Assembly (NCBI GenBank): GCA_964654155.1
Contig: CAZZGL010000060.1
Coordinates: 1 to 7,480 of the forward strand
Source: CAG-826 sp964654155
GTDB lineage: Bacteria > Bacillota_I > Bacilli_A > RFN20 > CAG-826
Direction: 5' to 3'
Length of the DNA stretch: 7,480 bases
Shown: piece after piece, positions 1 through 5,516 of the stretch
Layout of the letters: each line of letters opens with the position of its first letter
Position numbering within the stretch: position 1 is the stretch's first letter
Notes under the pieces: model-generated
Databases searched by the model: none
What the model saw: the letters and a program-made list of their open reading frames with translations, nothing else
What the model was told of the DNA's origin: nothing
Program-made: the position numbers and the translations under genes

Positions 1-131
1 TCCACTCTTAAAGTCTCTAAAACAACAAGCACAGCTGACAACATGTTATAATCTGAGTCATCTAATTTCTCTATATTACGATTAATATAGTTTTCAAATT
101 GTCGTTGTAGATTGGCTATGTTAAGTTCCAT
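1..131 (-). CDS. Unrecognised protein, N-terminal 43 residues (gene runs off the left edge)
   Basis: The minus strand is open from an ATG at 131-129 to the window edge, giving 43 codons. The start is supported by a GGAGG ribosome binding site (CCTCC at 141-145 on the plus strand), nine bases before the ATG, and by a good promoter further upstream. The peptide begins MELNIANLQRQF and looks soluble and mostly helical: a charged, Asn/Glu/Lys-rich first half, then a hydrophobic run around residues 34-41 (SAVLVVLE) that fits a packed helix better than a membrane segment. I do not recognise the family. It is divergent from the XRE-type regulator at 253-531 and shares an operator-bearing intergenic region with it, so it is probably a target of that regulator, as in phage, integrative-element or toxin-antitoxin-like control modules. 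The function and the rest of the gene cannot be seen. Confidence 0.62.
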   Translation of the reverse strand, partial: MELNIANLQRQFENYINRNIEKLDDSDYNMLSAVLVVLETLRV

Positions 132-148
132 GATTTGATTCCTCCGTG

Positions 149-202
149 AATAGGGAATAAATTCCCTGTCTAAAGAAATAATAATCCAATTTATTCCCTA
201 TT
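149..202. promoter_or_regulatory. Operator-like 15-bp perfect inverted repeat, with an extra internal dyad
   Basis: Positions 149-163 (AATAGGGAATAAATT) and 188-202 are exact reverse complements, separated by 24 bp. The left arm also starts a smaller dyad, GGGAAT-AA-ATTCCC at 153-166, so the GGGAAT half-site occurs three times. The right arm sits between the -35 and -10 of the minus-strand promoter and the left arm just downstream of its start. This is a classic layout for repression by a dimeric regulator binding both sites, and the obvious candidate is the adjacent XRE protein. A role as an RNA hairpin in the minus-strand leader is less likely, because only the left arm would be transcribed. 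Confidence 0.6.
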
Positions 203-206
203 TCAA
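171..206 (-). promoter_or_regulatory. Minus-strand promoter for the gene at 1-131
   Basis: On the minus strand there is a -35 TTGAAA (201-206), a 17-bp spacer and a -10 TATTAT (178-183). The expected transcription start is near 171, leaving a leader of about 40 nt with the GGAGG site. Each hexamer matches the sigma-A consensus at 5 of 6 positions and the spacing is ideal. One arm of the large inverted repeat lies inside the spacer. Confidence 0.65.
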
Positions 207-214
207 GAATTAAT

Positions 215-233
215 GTGGAAAATTTTCTACAAT
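215..233. promoter_or_regulatory. Near-palindrome overlapping a possible -10 of the XRE regulator gene
   Basis: Positions 215-230 read GTGGAAAATTTTCTAC, a 16-bp palindrome with one mismatched pair. Its right end overlaps TACAAT (228-233), a possible plus-strand -10 box. I see no convincing -35 at the right distance, so the regulator's own promoter is uncertain. The dyad differs from the GGGAAT sites and could be an autoregulatory operator. Confidence 0.35.
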
Positions 234-252
234 AAAAATGGGAAGTGAAAAA

Positions 253-531
253 ATGTCTTTAAAAAATTGTAGAGAAAATGCAAATATATCAATTAAAGAA
301 ATTACGAAATTATTAGGAATTGACAGAAAAACTTATTACAATTGGGAAACAAAACAAAAAGATATACCCTCAAGTATGCTAATTAAACTAGCTGATATTT
401 TTTCATGTTCATTAAATGAATTATTAGATTATAATCAACCAAAAGAGTGTTATTTATCTCAAAAAGATATAGAAGAAATAAAATCATTATTAAAAATGAT
501 AGACAACAAAATTGAAAATAAAAATCACTAG
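253..531 (+). CDS. Small XRE/Cro-family helix-turn-helix transcriptional regulator
   Basis: This is a 92-residue DNA-binding protein. Residues about 12-58 form an XRE/Cro-type HTH: a first helix, then IKEITKLLGIDRKTYYNWE (about 14-32) as the helix-turn-recognition-helix unit, then IPSSMLIKLADIFSCSLNELL (38-58), the typical closing helices. Residues 72-91 are a charged, Leu/Ile-spaced helix that may mediate dimerisation. I chose the ATG at 253 over the in-frame ATG at 238 because GGAAGTGA (241-248) precedes 253 at ribosome-binding-site distance, while nothing suitable precedes 238. There is no other domain, so it is a bare repressor/activator of the kind found in prophages, conjugative elements and toxin-antitoxin loci. 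It is divergent from the gene at 1-131, shares its operator region and is followed by its own terminator. The target is inferred from position only. Confidence 0.85.
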   Translation: MSLKNCRENANISIKEITKLLGIDRKTYYNWETKQKDIPSSMLIKLADIFSCSLNELLDYNQPKECYLSQKDIEEIKSLLKMIDNKIENKNH

Positions 532-558
532 CCATGTTCCTTCCAGAGCATGGCTTTT
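530..558 (+). terminator. Rho-independent terminator after the XRE regulator
   Basis: AGCCATG (530-536) pairs with CATGGCT (549-555). The stem can extend by about three more pairs, including one G-T, towards a CTTCCA loop. It is followed by a short TTTT and starts within the stop codon of the regulator. The T-tract is short, so termination may be partial. Confidence 0.65.
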
Positions 559-689
559 AAAAATCATAATTTCATCTAAATAAAGTAAGTTATACTACTA
601 TGTAAGTTTAATGTATTGTATATATATGTAATGTAGTAGTAATCAGGGTTATTAGGGATTTGATGCTTTTTTAACTTTTTACAACGCAA

Positions 690-717
690 AAAACACGGAG
701 CGTTTTACTCCGTTTTC
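690..717. terminator. Bidirectional hairpin terminator
   Basis: ACGGAG (695-700) pairs with CTCCGT (708-713) around a 7-nt loop. On the plus strand TTTTCTT follows; on the minus strand a run of six T follows after one G. It can act in either direction, but no gene ends right next to it on either strand. Confidence 0.55.
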
Positions 718-736
718 TTGATACATTTTTGATACA
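718..736. repeat. Tandem direct repeat TTGATACA with 11-bp period
   Basis: TTGATACA occurs at 718-725 and again at 729-736, so the two copies lie about one helical turn apart on the same face of the DNA. Short tandem sites of this type are what arm-binding domains of tyrosine integrases, or cooperative regulators, recognise. The second copy could instead supply a -35 (TTGATA, 729-734) for a promoter with TATTAA at 751-756. The function is not established. Confidence 0.4.
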
Positions 737-795
737 AAGCATAGTAAAGTTATTAATTTTACTATTTTAATAAATTAATACAATACAAATTTATT

Positions 796-824
796 TTAAG
801 AAATAATTGGCGATTATTTCTTAA
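796..824. repeat. Perfect 12-bp hairpin with TGGCG loop
   Basis: TTAAGAAATAAT (796-807) is exactly complementary to 813-824, with a 5-nt loop TGGCG. No T-tract follows on either strand, so it is not a standard terminator. It may be a structural element of a transcript that ends at the terminator at 873-897, or a protein-binding dyad. Confidence 0.5.
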
Positions 825-872
825 CTATTGTGTCAAAATGATTCTCATTGCCTGCACCATGATGTATATATT

Positions 873-897
873 AGTTCGACAGAATCGAACTTTTTTT
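873..897 (+). terminator. Strong orphan Rho-independent terminator
   Basis: AGTTCGA (873-879) and TCGAACT (885-891) form a perfect 7-bp stem with a CAGAA loop, followed by seven T (891-897). It works on the plus strand, but the nearest plus-strand gene ends more than 340 bp upstream and has its own terminator. It may therefore end a small RNA or have been separated from its gene by an insertion. Confidence 0.75.
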
Positions 898-971
898 ATT
901 TTTAATAACTTATATTAATAAAAAATTAATTAGTTAAGGATTAAAATTAAAAAAGCGAATCCTTTACCTTT

Positions 972-1006
972 AAAAAAGGTGTGTAAATAATAAACCACTA
1001 CACACC
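972..1006 (-). terminator. Rho-independent terminator of gpmI
   Basis: Read on the minus strand, GGTGTGTA (999-1006) pairs with TACACACC (978-985) across a 13-nt loop and is followed at once by six T (972-977). It lies 44 bp after the gpmI stop codon, the expected place and direction. Confidence 0.85.
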
Positions 1007-1049
1007 CTCAATAATTTAAATAATAATATATTATATTTCCTAAGCAATA

Positions 1050-2645
1050 CTACTTAATAATCATACTTGGTTCAGTCATTTCAGCAGGTATTTCTTCACC
1101 AAGTAAAGAAATAATTGTTGGAGCTATATTCGACAATTTTCCATCTTTTCTTAAAGTTACACCAGGTAAATTAATTGAAAATGGAACAAGACTTGTTGTA
1201 TGTGCAGTAAATGGTTTATCCTCATCATCCAAAATCATTTCTGCATTTCCATGATCCGCAGTTATCATCAATACAGCATCATGTTCTTCAACCCATTTTA
1301 TTATTCTTCCACAACATTCATCAACGGTTTCAACCGCTTTAACAACAGCGTTAGCAACCGCAGTATGTCCAACCATATCACAATTTGCAAAATTTAAAAT
1401 TACAACATCAAAGTTATCATTATTTAAAGCATCTAATAACTTATCAGTAACCTCATATGCAGACATTTCTGGTTGCAAATCATATGTTGCAACTTTTGGT
1501 GAATTAACTAAAATTCTTTTTGAATTATTTAACTCTGGCTTAGTAACGCCATCATAATTAACAGTTCCATCAAAAAAGAAAGTTACATGAGCATATTTTT
1601 CTGTTTCTGCAATTCTTAATTGACGATACCCTTTATCCGCTAAAAATACACCTAAAACATTATCTAATTTTGGAAGTGAAAAAGCTATTTCTCCTCTTAC
1701 AGAATCAGCGTATTTCATGGTACTAACAAAGAAAATGTTATTTAAAATATGTTTTGGAACATATGCTTTGTAAGCAGGTTTCCCCTCTGCATTTAAAGCA
1801 GGATTTTCATAATAATAAGGATTTGTAATCATTGTACCAATTTGAATTGCTCTATCAGGACGGAAATTCATAAAAATAACTGAATCATTATCACCAATAG
1901 TGCCATCTACACCTTCATGGAAATGTGGAATAATAAATTCATCGCTTGGATCTTTACCTGTCGTTGGCAAATGTTCATATTGATCTTTGAAAAATTGTCT
2001 AAAATCCTTAAAACTTGGTCCATCGTGATCAACCATCAAGCGATAAGAAATATCATTTCTATCTAAATTTTTATCACGATCCATAGCATAATAACGACCA
2101 TGAATATCCGCAAGTTCACCTACACCGATTTCATTCATTACGCTCACAATTTTTTCAATATATTCAGCTCCACTTTGAGGATCAACATCTCGTCCATCCA
2201 TAAAGGCATGAACATACACTTTAGTTAATCCATTTGCTTTTGCCATTTTTAACATAGCAATAACATGTTCTAAATGGCTATGAACACCGCCATCGCTCAT
2301 AAGACCCATTATATGCAATTTAGAATTATGTTTTTTCACATGTTCAATTGCATTTAAATAACTTCTGTTACTAAAAAAAGAGCCATCTTCGACTGCTTTA
2401 TTAATTAAAGTTAACGATTGATAAACTATTCTTCCAGCACCTAAATTTAAATGACCAACTTCTGAATTTCCCATTTGTCCTTTTGGAAGACCCACAGCCA
2501 TTCCTGATGCTTCAATTAATGTGGTTGGATACTTTTCCATATAGGAAATTAAATTAGGTTTTTTTGCTTTTAAAACTGCGTTACCATGTTCTTCTTTTCG
2601 ATATCCAAATCCATCTAATATACATAAAATTATTGGTTTTTTCAT
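1050..2645 (-). CDS. gpmI: 2,3-bisphosphoglycerate-independent phosphoglycerate mutase
   Basis: This cytoplasmic glycolytic enzyme interconverts 3- and 2-phosphoglycerate using two metal ions (usually Mn) and a phosphoserine intermediate; it belongs to the alkaline phosphatase superfamily. The 531 residues carry all expected motifs: metal ligand D11 in LDGFG, nucleophile S61 in GNSEVGH, H122 in DGGVHSH, DGRDVDP (150-156), the substrate arginines in HGRYYAMDRD (182-191) and FRPDR (261-265), K350 in AETEKYAH, and the metal sites D423/H427, D464/H465 (TADHGN) and H482. It is somewhat longer than the usual 510 or so residues, the extra ones falling mainly between 266 and 350. The ATG has AGGGAGGTT (2653-2661) upstream. 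It is monocistronic in this window, with its own promoter and terminator, and divergent from the HAD gene. Confidence 0.97.
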   Translation of the reverse strand: MKKPIILCILDGFGYRKEEHGNAVLKAKKPNLISYMEKYPTTLIEASGMAVGLPKGQMGNSEVGHLNLGAGRIVYQSLTLINKAVEDGSFFSNRSYLNAIEHVKKHNSKLHIMGLMSDGGVHSHLEHVIAMLKMAKANGLTKVYVHAFMDGRDVDPQSGAEYIEKIVSVMNEIGVGELADIHGRYYAMDRDKNLDRNDISYRLMVDHDGPSFKDFRQFFKDQYEHLPTTGKDPSDEFIIPHFHEGVDGTIGDNDSVIFMNFRPDRAIQIGTMITNPYYYENPALNAEGKPAYKAYVPKHILNNIFFVSTMKYADSVRGEIAFSLPKLDNVLGVFLADKGYRQLRIAETEKYAHVTFFFDGTVNYDGVTKPELNNSKRILVNSPKVATYDLQPEMSAYEVTDKLLDALNNDNFDVVILNFANCDMVGHTAVANAVVKAVETVDECCGRIIKWVEEHDAVLMITADHGNAEMILDDEDKPFTAHTTSLVPFSINLPGVTLRKDGKLSNIAPTIISLLGEEIPAEMTEPSMIIK

Positions 2646-2672
2646 TTTAAGAACCTCCCTTTTTCGTACTTA

Positions 2673-2701
2673 ATTATAGCGATGTCTTTTATAAATGAAA
2701 A
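2673..2701 (-). promoter_or_regulatory. gpmI promoter
   Basis: On the minus strand a perfect -10 TATAAT (2673-2678) lies 17 bp from a moderate -35, TTTTCA (2696-2701, 4 of 6 consensus). The start would be near 2666, giving a leader of about 20 nt that contains the AGGGAGGTT ribosome binding site. Confidence 0.65.
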
Positions 2702-2770
2702 GAAAAACACAAAAAAATTCATTTAATAATACATATTGTTAATAAATTTTAATAATCACCTATATATTTT

Positions 2771-2816
2771 TTGACATTGTCTTATATTTGACATACTATA
2801 TATTTTGTAATAAAAT
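2771..2816 (+). promoter_or_regulatory. Two overlapping tandem promoters for the HAD gene
   Basis: P1 has TTGACA (2771-2776), a 17-bp spacer and TACTAT (2794-2799). P2 has TTGACA (2788-2793), a 17-bp spacer and TAAAAT (2811-2816). Both -35 boxes are perfect. The -35 of P2 ends exactly where the -10 of P1 begins, so two polymerases could not bind together. P1 would start near 2806, leaving a normal leader. P2 would start near 2823, inside the ribosome binding site, and might give a poorly translated transcript. Confidence 0.65.
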
Positions 2817-2821
2817 ATATA
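2797..2821. repeat. Perfect 10-bp A/T inverted repeat in the HAD gene leader
   Basis: TATATATTTT (2797-2806) is complementary to 2812-2821, with spacer GTAAT. It overlaps the -10 of both promoters and ends just before the AAGGAGGG site (2823-2830). It could be a regulator site or a weak leader hairpin. Because it is all A/T in an AT-rich genome, chance is a real alternative. Confidence 0.4.
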
Positions 2822-2836
2822 AAAGGAGGGAGTTAT

Positions 2837-3676
2837 ATGGCAAAAAAACCTATTATTGCATTAATTTACGATTTCGATAAAACTCTCTGTACTGATGACA
2901 TGCAAAACTATAGCTTTATACCTAATTTAGGTCTTGCTCCTAATGAATTTTGGGGTGAAACAGCTAAATTATCAGAAAAATATCATGTCGAAAGAATCTT
3001 ATCATACATGTATATGATGATTAAAAAATGTAAAGAAAAAAATATTCCATTAACTAGAAGTTATTTAAACTCACTAGGCAAAGATATCGTTTTTTTTAAA
3101 GGCATTGAAACTTGGTTTAAAAGAATAAATGATTTTGGTGAATCATTAGGATTTAAAATCGAACATTATATCGTTTCATCAGGAACAAAAGAAATAATTG
3201 ATGGTTGTAAAATCGCTAATGAATTTAAAGCGATTTTTGGATGTGAATTCTTATACGATGAAAATGGTGAAGCTATTTGGCCAAAGAATTCAATCAATTA
3301 TACTGCAAAGACACAATATTTCTTTAGAGTTTCTAAAGGAGTGTTTGATATAAGAGATGATGAAAGTGTTAATGAAAAAACTGAAGAAAAACGCATTCAA
3401 GCTTCAAATATTATTTATTTTGGCGACGGAATGACTGATATTCCCTTTATGTTACTAGTTAAGAATTCTGGAGGTCATTCAATTGCTATCTATCAAGAAG
3501 GAAAGAAAGAAAAAGTCAAAGGATTATATGATGATGGTCGTGTAAATTTTATTAGTTTAGCGGATTATAGCAAAAACAGCGATCTAGAAAATGTCGTTAA
3601 ACTAATAATTCAAAAAATAGCTTTAAATAATCAACTATCACTAAAAGAAGAAAAACTATATACAAAAGAAAAATAG
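2837..3676 (+). CDS. HAD-superfamily phosphatase (phosphoserine-phosphatase-like)
   Basis: This 279-residue soluble protein belongs to the haloacid dehalogenase superfamily: Mg-dependent phosphate-ester hydrolases that pass through an aspartyl-phosphate. Motif I is YDFDKTLC (11-18), with D12 the likely nucleophile and D14 the acid/base. Motif II is VSSGT (113-117). K158 is a candidate for the motif III lysine. Motif IV is FGDGMTDIP (195-203), with D197 and D201 as metal ligands. Residues of about 20-100 between motifs I and II form the mainly helical cap, resembling the phosphoserine-phosphatase type. The C-terminal 20 residues are a charged tail. The substrate cannot be read from the sequence; phosphoserine phosphatase is one possibility, but nothing nearby is a serine gene. 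AAGGAGGG (2823-2830) precedes the ATG. It is monocistronic, with two overlapping promoters and its own terminator. Confidence 0.85.
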   Translation: MAKKPIIALIYDFDKTLCTDDMQNYSFIPNLGLAPNEFWGETAKLSEKYHVERILSYMYMMIKKCKEKNIPLTRSYLNSLGKDIVFFKGIETWFKRINDFGESLGFKIEHYIVSSGTKEIIDGCKIANEFKAIFGCEFLYDENGEAIWPKNSINYTAKTQYFFRVSKGVFDIRDDESVNEKTEEKRIQASNIIYFGDGMTDIPFMLLVKNSGGHSIAIYQEGKKEKVKGLYDDGRVNFISLADYSKNSDLENVVKLIIQKIALNNQLSLKEEKLYTKEK

Positions 3677-3679
3677 ACT

Positions 3680-3702
3680 AAGGCTCTTTAGAGCCTTTTT
3701 TT
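3680..3702 (+). terminator. Rho-independent terminator of the HAD gene
   Basis: AAGGCTC (3680-3686) and GAGCCTT (3691-3697) form a perfect 7-bp stem with loop TTTA, followed by a T-tract to 3702. It begins four bases after the stop codon. Confidence 0.9.
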
Positions 3703-3703
3703 A

Positions 3704-3732
3704 TTGTATTTCATTATCAATGGTGATATTAT
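3704..3732 (+). promoter_or_regulatory. Promoter of the tarI-tarJ-S1-pgi operon
   Basis: TATTAT (3727-3732) is preceded by TG at 3724-3725, making an extended -10. A weak -35, TTGTAT (3704-3709), lies 17 bp upstream. The predicted start near 3739 gives a leader of about 20 nt with the TGGAGGTA ribosome binding site. It lies directly after the HAD terminator, so the operon is probably transcribed independently. Confidence 0.55.
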
Positions 3733-3758
3733 CTAATTGTTTATGGAGGTAAATAATT

Positions 3759-4469
3759 ATGAACATTGCGCTTATTTTAGCGGCCGGAAATGGAACTAGA
3801 ATGGGAAACAATACCATTCCTAAACAATTTTTAGAAATATATAACAAACCGATTGTTGTTCATACAATTGAACAATTTGAAATGCATTTTGATATAGATG
3901 AAATTGTTGTTGTCACTAAAAAAGAATACATTGACAAAATTAAAATTTGGATTCGTCAATACGATTTATCAAAAGTCCATCATGTTATTGAAGGTGGAGA
4001 TAGCCGACAAATATCTGTTTATAACGGTCTTAAATGCATAGAAGAATTTGCTAATAAAGATGATATTGTACTAATTCACGACTCTGCTCGACCATTAGTT
4101 AATCATCGAATTATTACAGACAATATTAATGGTGCTAAAACTTATGGCGCTGTTGATACCGTCATTCCATCTTCTGATACAATCATTCATTCAAAAGATG
4201 GCATTGTAATCGATGATGTTCCACTTAGAAAAGAATTATTCTTAGGACAAACTCCTCAATCATTTAAAGTTGATTTAATTATTGCTGCGCATGAATACGC
4301 AAATAAAAATAACATTACTGAAGCAAGTGATGATTGTCAATTAATAAGACGTAATAATGGGACTATTCACCTTATTCAAGGCGACCGTTTAAACTTTAAA
4401 ATAACTACATTTGACGATTTAATGATGCTAAAAGCATTACTTAAAATCGGACGGACTGAGGTGCAATAA
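3759..4469 (+). CDS. tarI: Ribitol-5-phosphate cytidylyltransferase (TarI; IspD/TarI family)
   Basis: It transfers CMP from CTP to D-ribitol 5-phosphate to make CDP-ribitol, the donor for ribitol-phosphate polymers such as wall teichoic acid. The 236-residue length is typical. Visible motifs are the nucleotide-binding loop LAAGNGTRMG (7-16), PKQFLEI with K22, GGDSRQ (79-84), HDSARPLV (107-114), GAVDTVIP (130-137), QTPQSF (164-169) and the terminal KITTFDDL (214-221), all shared with IspD/TarI enzymes. IspD, which makes CDP-methylerythritol for isoprenoids, is the main alternative. I prefer TarI because the next gene is a clear TarJ, and because the LGQTPQSF and NHRIITDNI segments resemble TarI more than IspD. 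It is the first gene of the operon, with TGGAGGTA at 3743-3750, and its end overlaps the ribosome binding site of tarJ. Confidence 0.88.
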   Translation: MNIALILAAGNGTRMGNNTIPKQFLEIYNKPIVVHTIEQFEMHFDIDEIVVVTKKEYIDKIKIWIRQYDLSKVHHVIEGGDSRQISVYNGLKCIEEFANKDDIVLIHDSARPLVNHRIITDNINGAKTYGAVDTVIPSSDTIIHSKDGIVIDDVPLRKELFLGQTPQSFKVDLIIAAHEYANKNNITEASDDCQLIRRNNGTIHLIQGDRLNFKITTFDDLMMLKALLKIGRTEVQ

Positions 4470-4471
4470 GC

Positions 4472-5515
4472 ATGTTCTCAACAACCTTTAAAATCGTCAA
4501 ACCTGAACTCATTGAAGAATTTGTTGAAAACATCGAACCAAAAAACAATGAAGCAATTGTTAGAGTAGATAAACTTGCAATTTGTAAGGCAGATATACGT
4601 TATTATTTGGGGCATAGATCAAAAGATGTGTTAGATAAAAAATACCCTCTTACACCTATCCATGAATCGGTTGGTACAATAATAAAAGACCCAACTAAAA
4701 AATTTAAAGTTGGCGACCGTGTTATTTTGGTTCCAAATTTGATAGATGAAAGTAATTGTTTTACCTGTAAAGAAACTAGGTGTCAAGATTACGCGATAGA
4801 TAAAAATTATTGTCCAAATGCAAAATTTGCAAGTTCTACATCCGATGGTTTTTTAAGAGAATATTTAACATATAACACTAACTTTCTTGTTAAATACGAT
4901 AGCAGCATTAATCCAAAATACGCTGTTTTTTCCGAATTACTAAGTGTTGCAAATGCCGCAATAAGACGCGTTTCTGATTTTAATAATAAAAAAATTGCTA
5001 TTTGGGGCGATGGTATTATGGCATATATGGTATATATCATTATCAATAAAATCTATCATTTGCCCGTTGTAATAGTCGGACTAAAAGATAGCAAATTAGC
5101 GTTATTTAAAGATGCTACAATAATTCATGCTGATAAAATGGATAAATCAGACTCTGAATTTAACATAATGTTTGAATGTGTAGGAGGTAAAGGTTCTGAA
5201 TCCGCTATTAACTCAATGATCGACCACTCTTCTATCGGTTCAACACTTGTATTAATGGGCGTTAGTGAAGAACCAATTCATATTAATACAAGAAAAATTC
5301 TTGAAAAAGGAATATGTATTAAAGGCGTTACTAGGAGTTCTGTAAATGATTTTAACATTGTAGCCGAGTACATAAAAAAATCTGAAGTGATAGATGCTTT
5401 AAATCCATTAATTCTTTCAATAAAAACTATAAATGACACATCAGATATTTATGAAGTTTTTACTAAAGAAATAAGCAACACTGAATTAATTGGCAAAAAT
5501 ATTATGGAGTTTTAA
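4472..5515 (+). CDS. tarJ: Ribulose-5-phosphate reductase (TarJ; zinc-dependent MDR family)
   Basis: It reduces D-ribulose 5-phosphate to D-ribitol 5-phosphate with NADPH, supplying TarI. The 347 residues follow the medium-chain dehydrogenase plan: a GroES-like catalytic domain with zinc ligands C38, H64 and E65 (ICKADIRYY; IHESVG); a four-cysteine lobe C96-C99-C104-C114; a Rossmann domain with IWGDGIMA (177-184); then FECVGGKGSESAINSMID (234-251) and LMGVSEEPIHINTRKILEKG (261-280). The last two blocks and the RYYLGHR segment are very like TarJ proteins and separate it from general alcohol dehydrogenases. The cysteine spacing (2, 4 and 9 residues) is looser than the common 2-2-7 pattern of the structural zinc lobe. 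The GAGGTG ribosome binding site (4458-4463) lies within the end of tarI, and only two bases separate the genes, suggesting coupled translation. Confidence 0.92.
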   Translation: MFSTTFKIVKPELIEEFVENIEPKNNEAIVRVDKLAICKADIRYYLGHRSKDVLDKKYPLTPIHESVGTIIKDPTKKFKVGDRVILVPNLIDESNCFTCKETRCQDYAIDKNYCPNAKFASSTSDGFLREYLTYNTNFLVKYDSSINPKYAVFSELLSVANAAIRRVSDFNNKKIAIWGDGIMAYMVYIIINKIYHLPVVIVGLKDSKLALFKDATIIHADKMDKSDSEFNIMFECVGGKGSESAINSMIDHSSIGSTLVLMGVSEEPIHINTRKILEKGICIKGVTRSSVNDFNIVAEYIKKSEVIDALNPLILSIKTINDTSDIYEVFTKEISNTELIGKNIMEF

Positions 5516-5516
5516 A

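Larger units (their letters stand above)
556..971. other. Non-coding, hairpin-rich stretch between the regulator and the gpmI terminator
   Basis: No credible reading frame was found on either strand in these roughly 415 bases. The stretch contains several dyads: TACTACTA/TAGTAGTA (593-600/634-641), a bidirectional terminator (695-713), ATAGTAAA/TTTACTAT (741-748/758-765), a 12-bp hairpin (796-824), a strong terminator (873-897) and AAGGATT/AATCCTT (936-942/958-964). It also has a direct repeat of TTGATACA (718-725 and 729-736). It separates an accessory-looking module on the left from core metabolic genes on the right, and may be an element boundary or hold a small RNA. Confidence 0.5.

Noticed and set aside
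651..662. 12-mer ATTAGGGATTTG whose reverse complement recurs at 7321-7332
   Set aside because: In AT-rich DNA of this length a few 12-bp matches are expected by chance. It has no flanking similarity, so it was not taken as paired element ends.
841..861. tRNA/tmRNA 3'-end-like string TGCACCA (853-859)
   Set aside because: The preceding bases do not form a T-arm or acceptor stem, and no matching 5' half exists upstream.
1200..1397. 65-codon open frame on the plus strand inside gpmI
   Set aside because: It lies antisense to the catalytic C-terminal part of a fully conserved enzyme and has no ribosome binding site or recognisable product.
4807..5046. 79-codon open frame on the minus strand inside tarJ
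   Set aside because: It is antisense to a clearly coding Rossmann-domain region, with no promoter, ribosome binding site or family resemblance.
5490..5516. Upstream in-frame start for the S1 protein within tarJ
   Set aside because: It would overlap tarJ and add residues unlike the family's N-terminus; the ATG at 5517 has the ribosome binding site.
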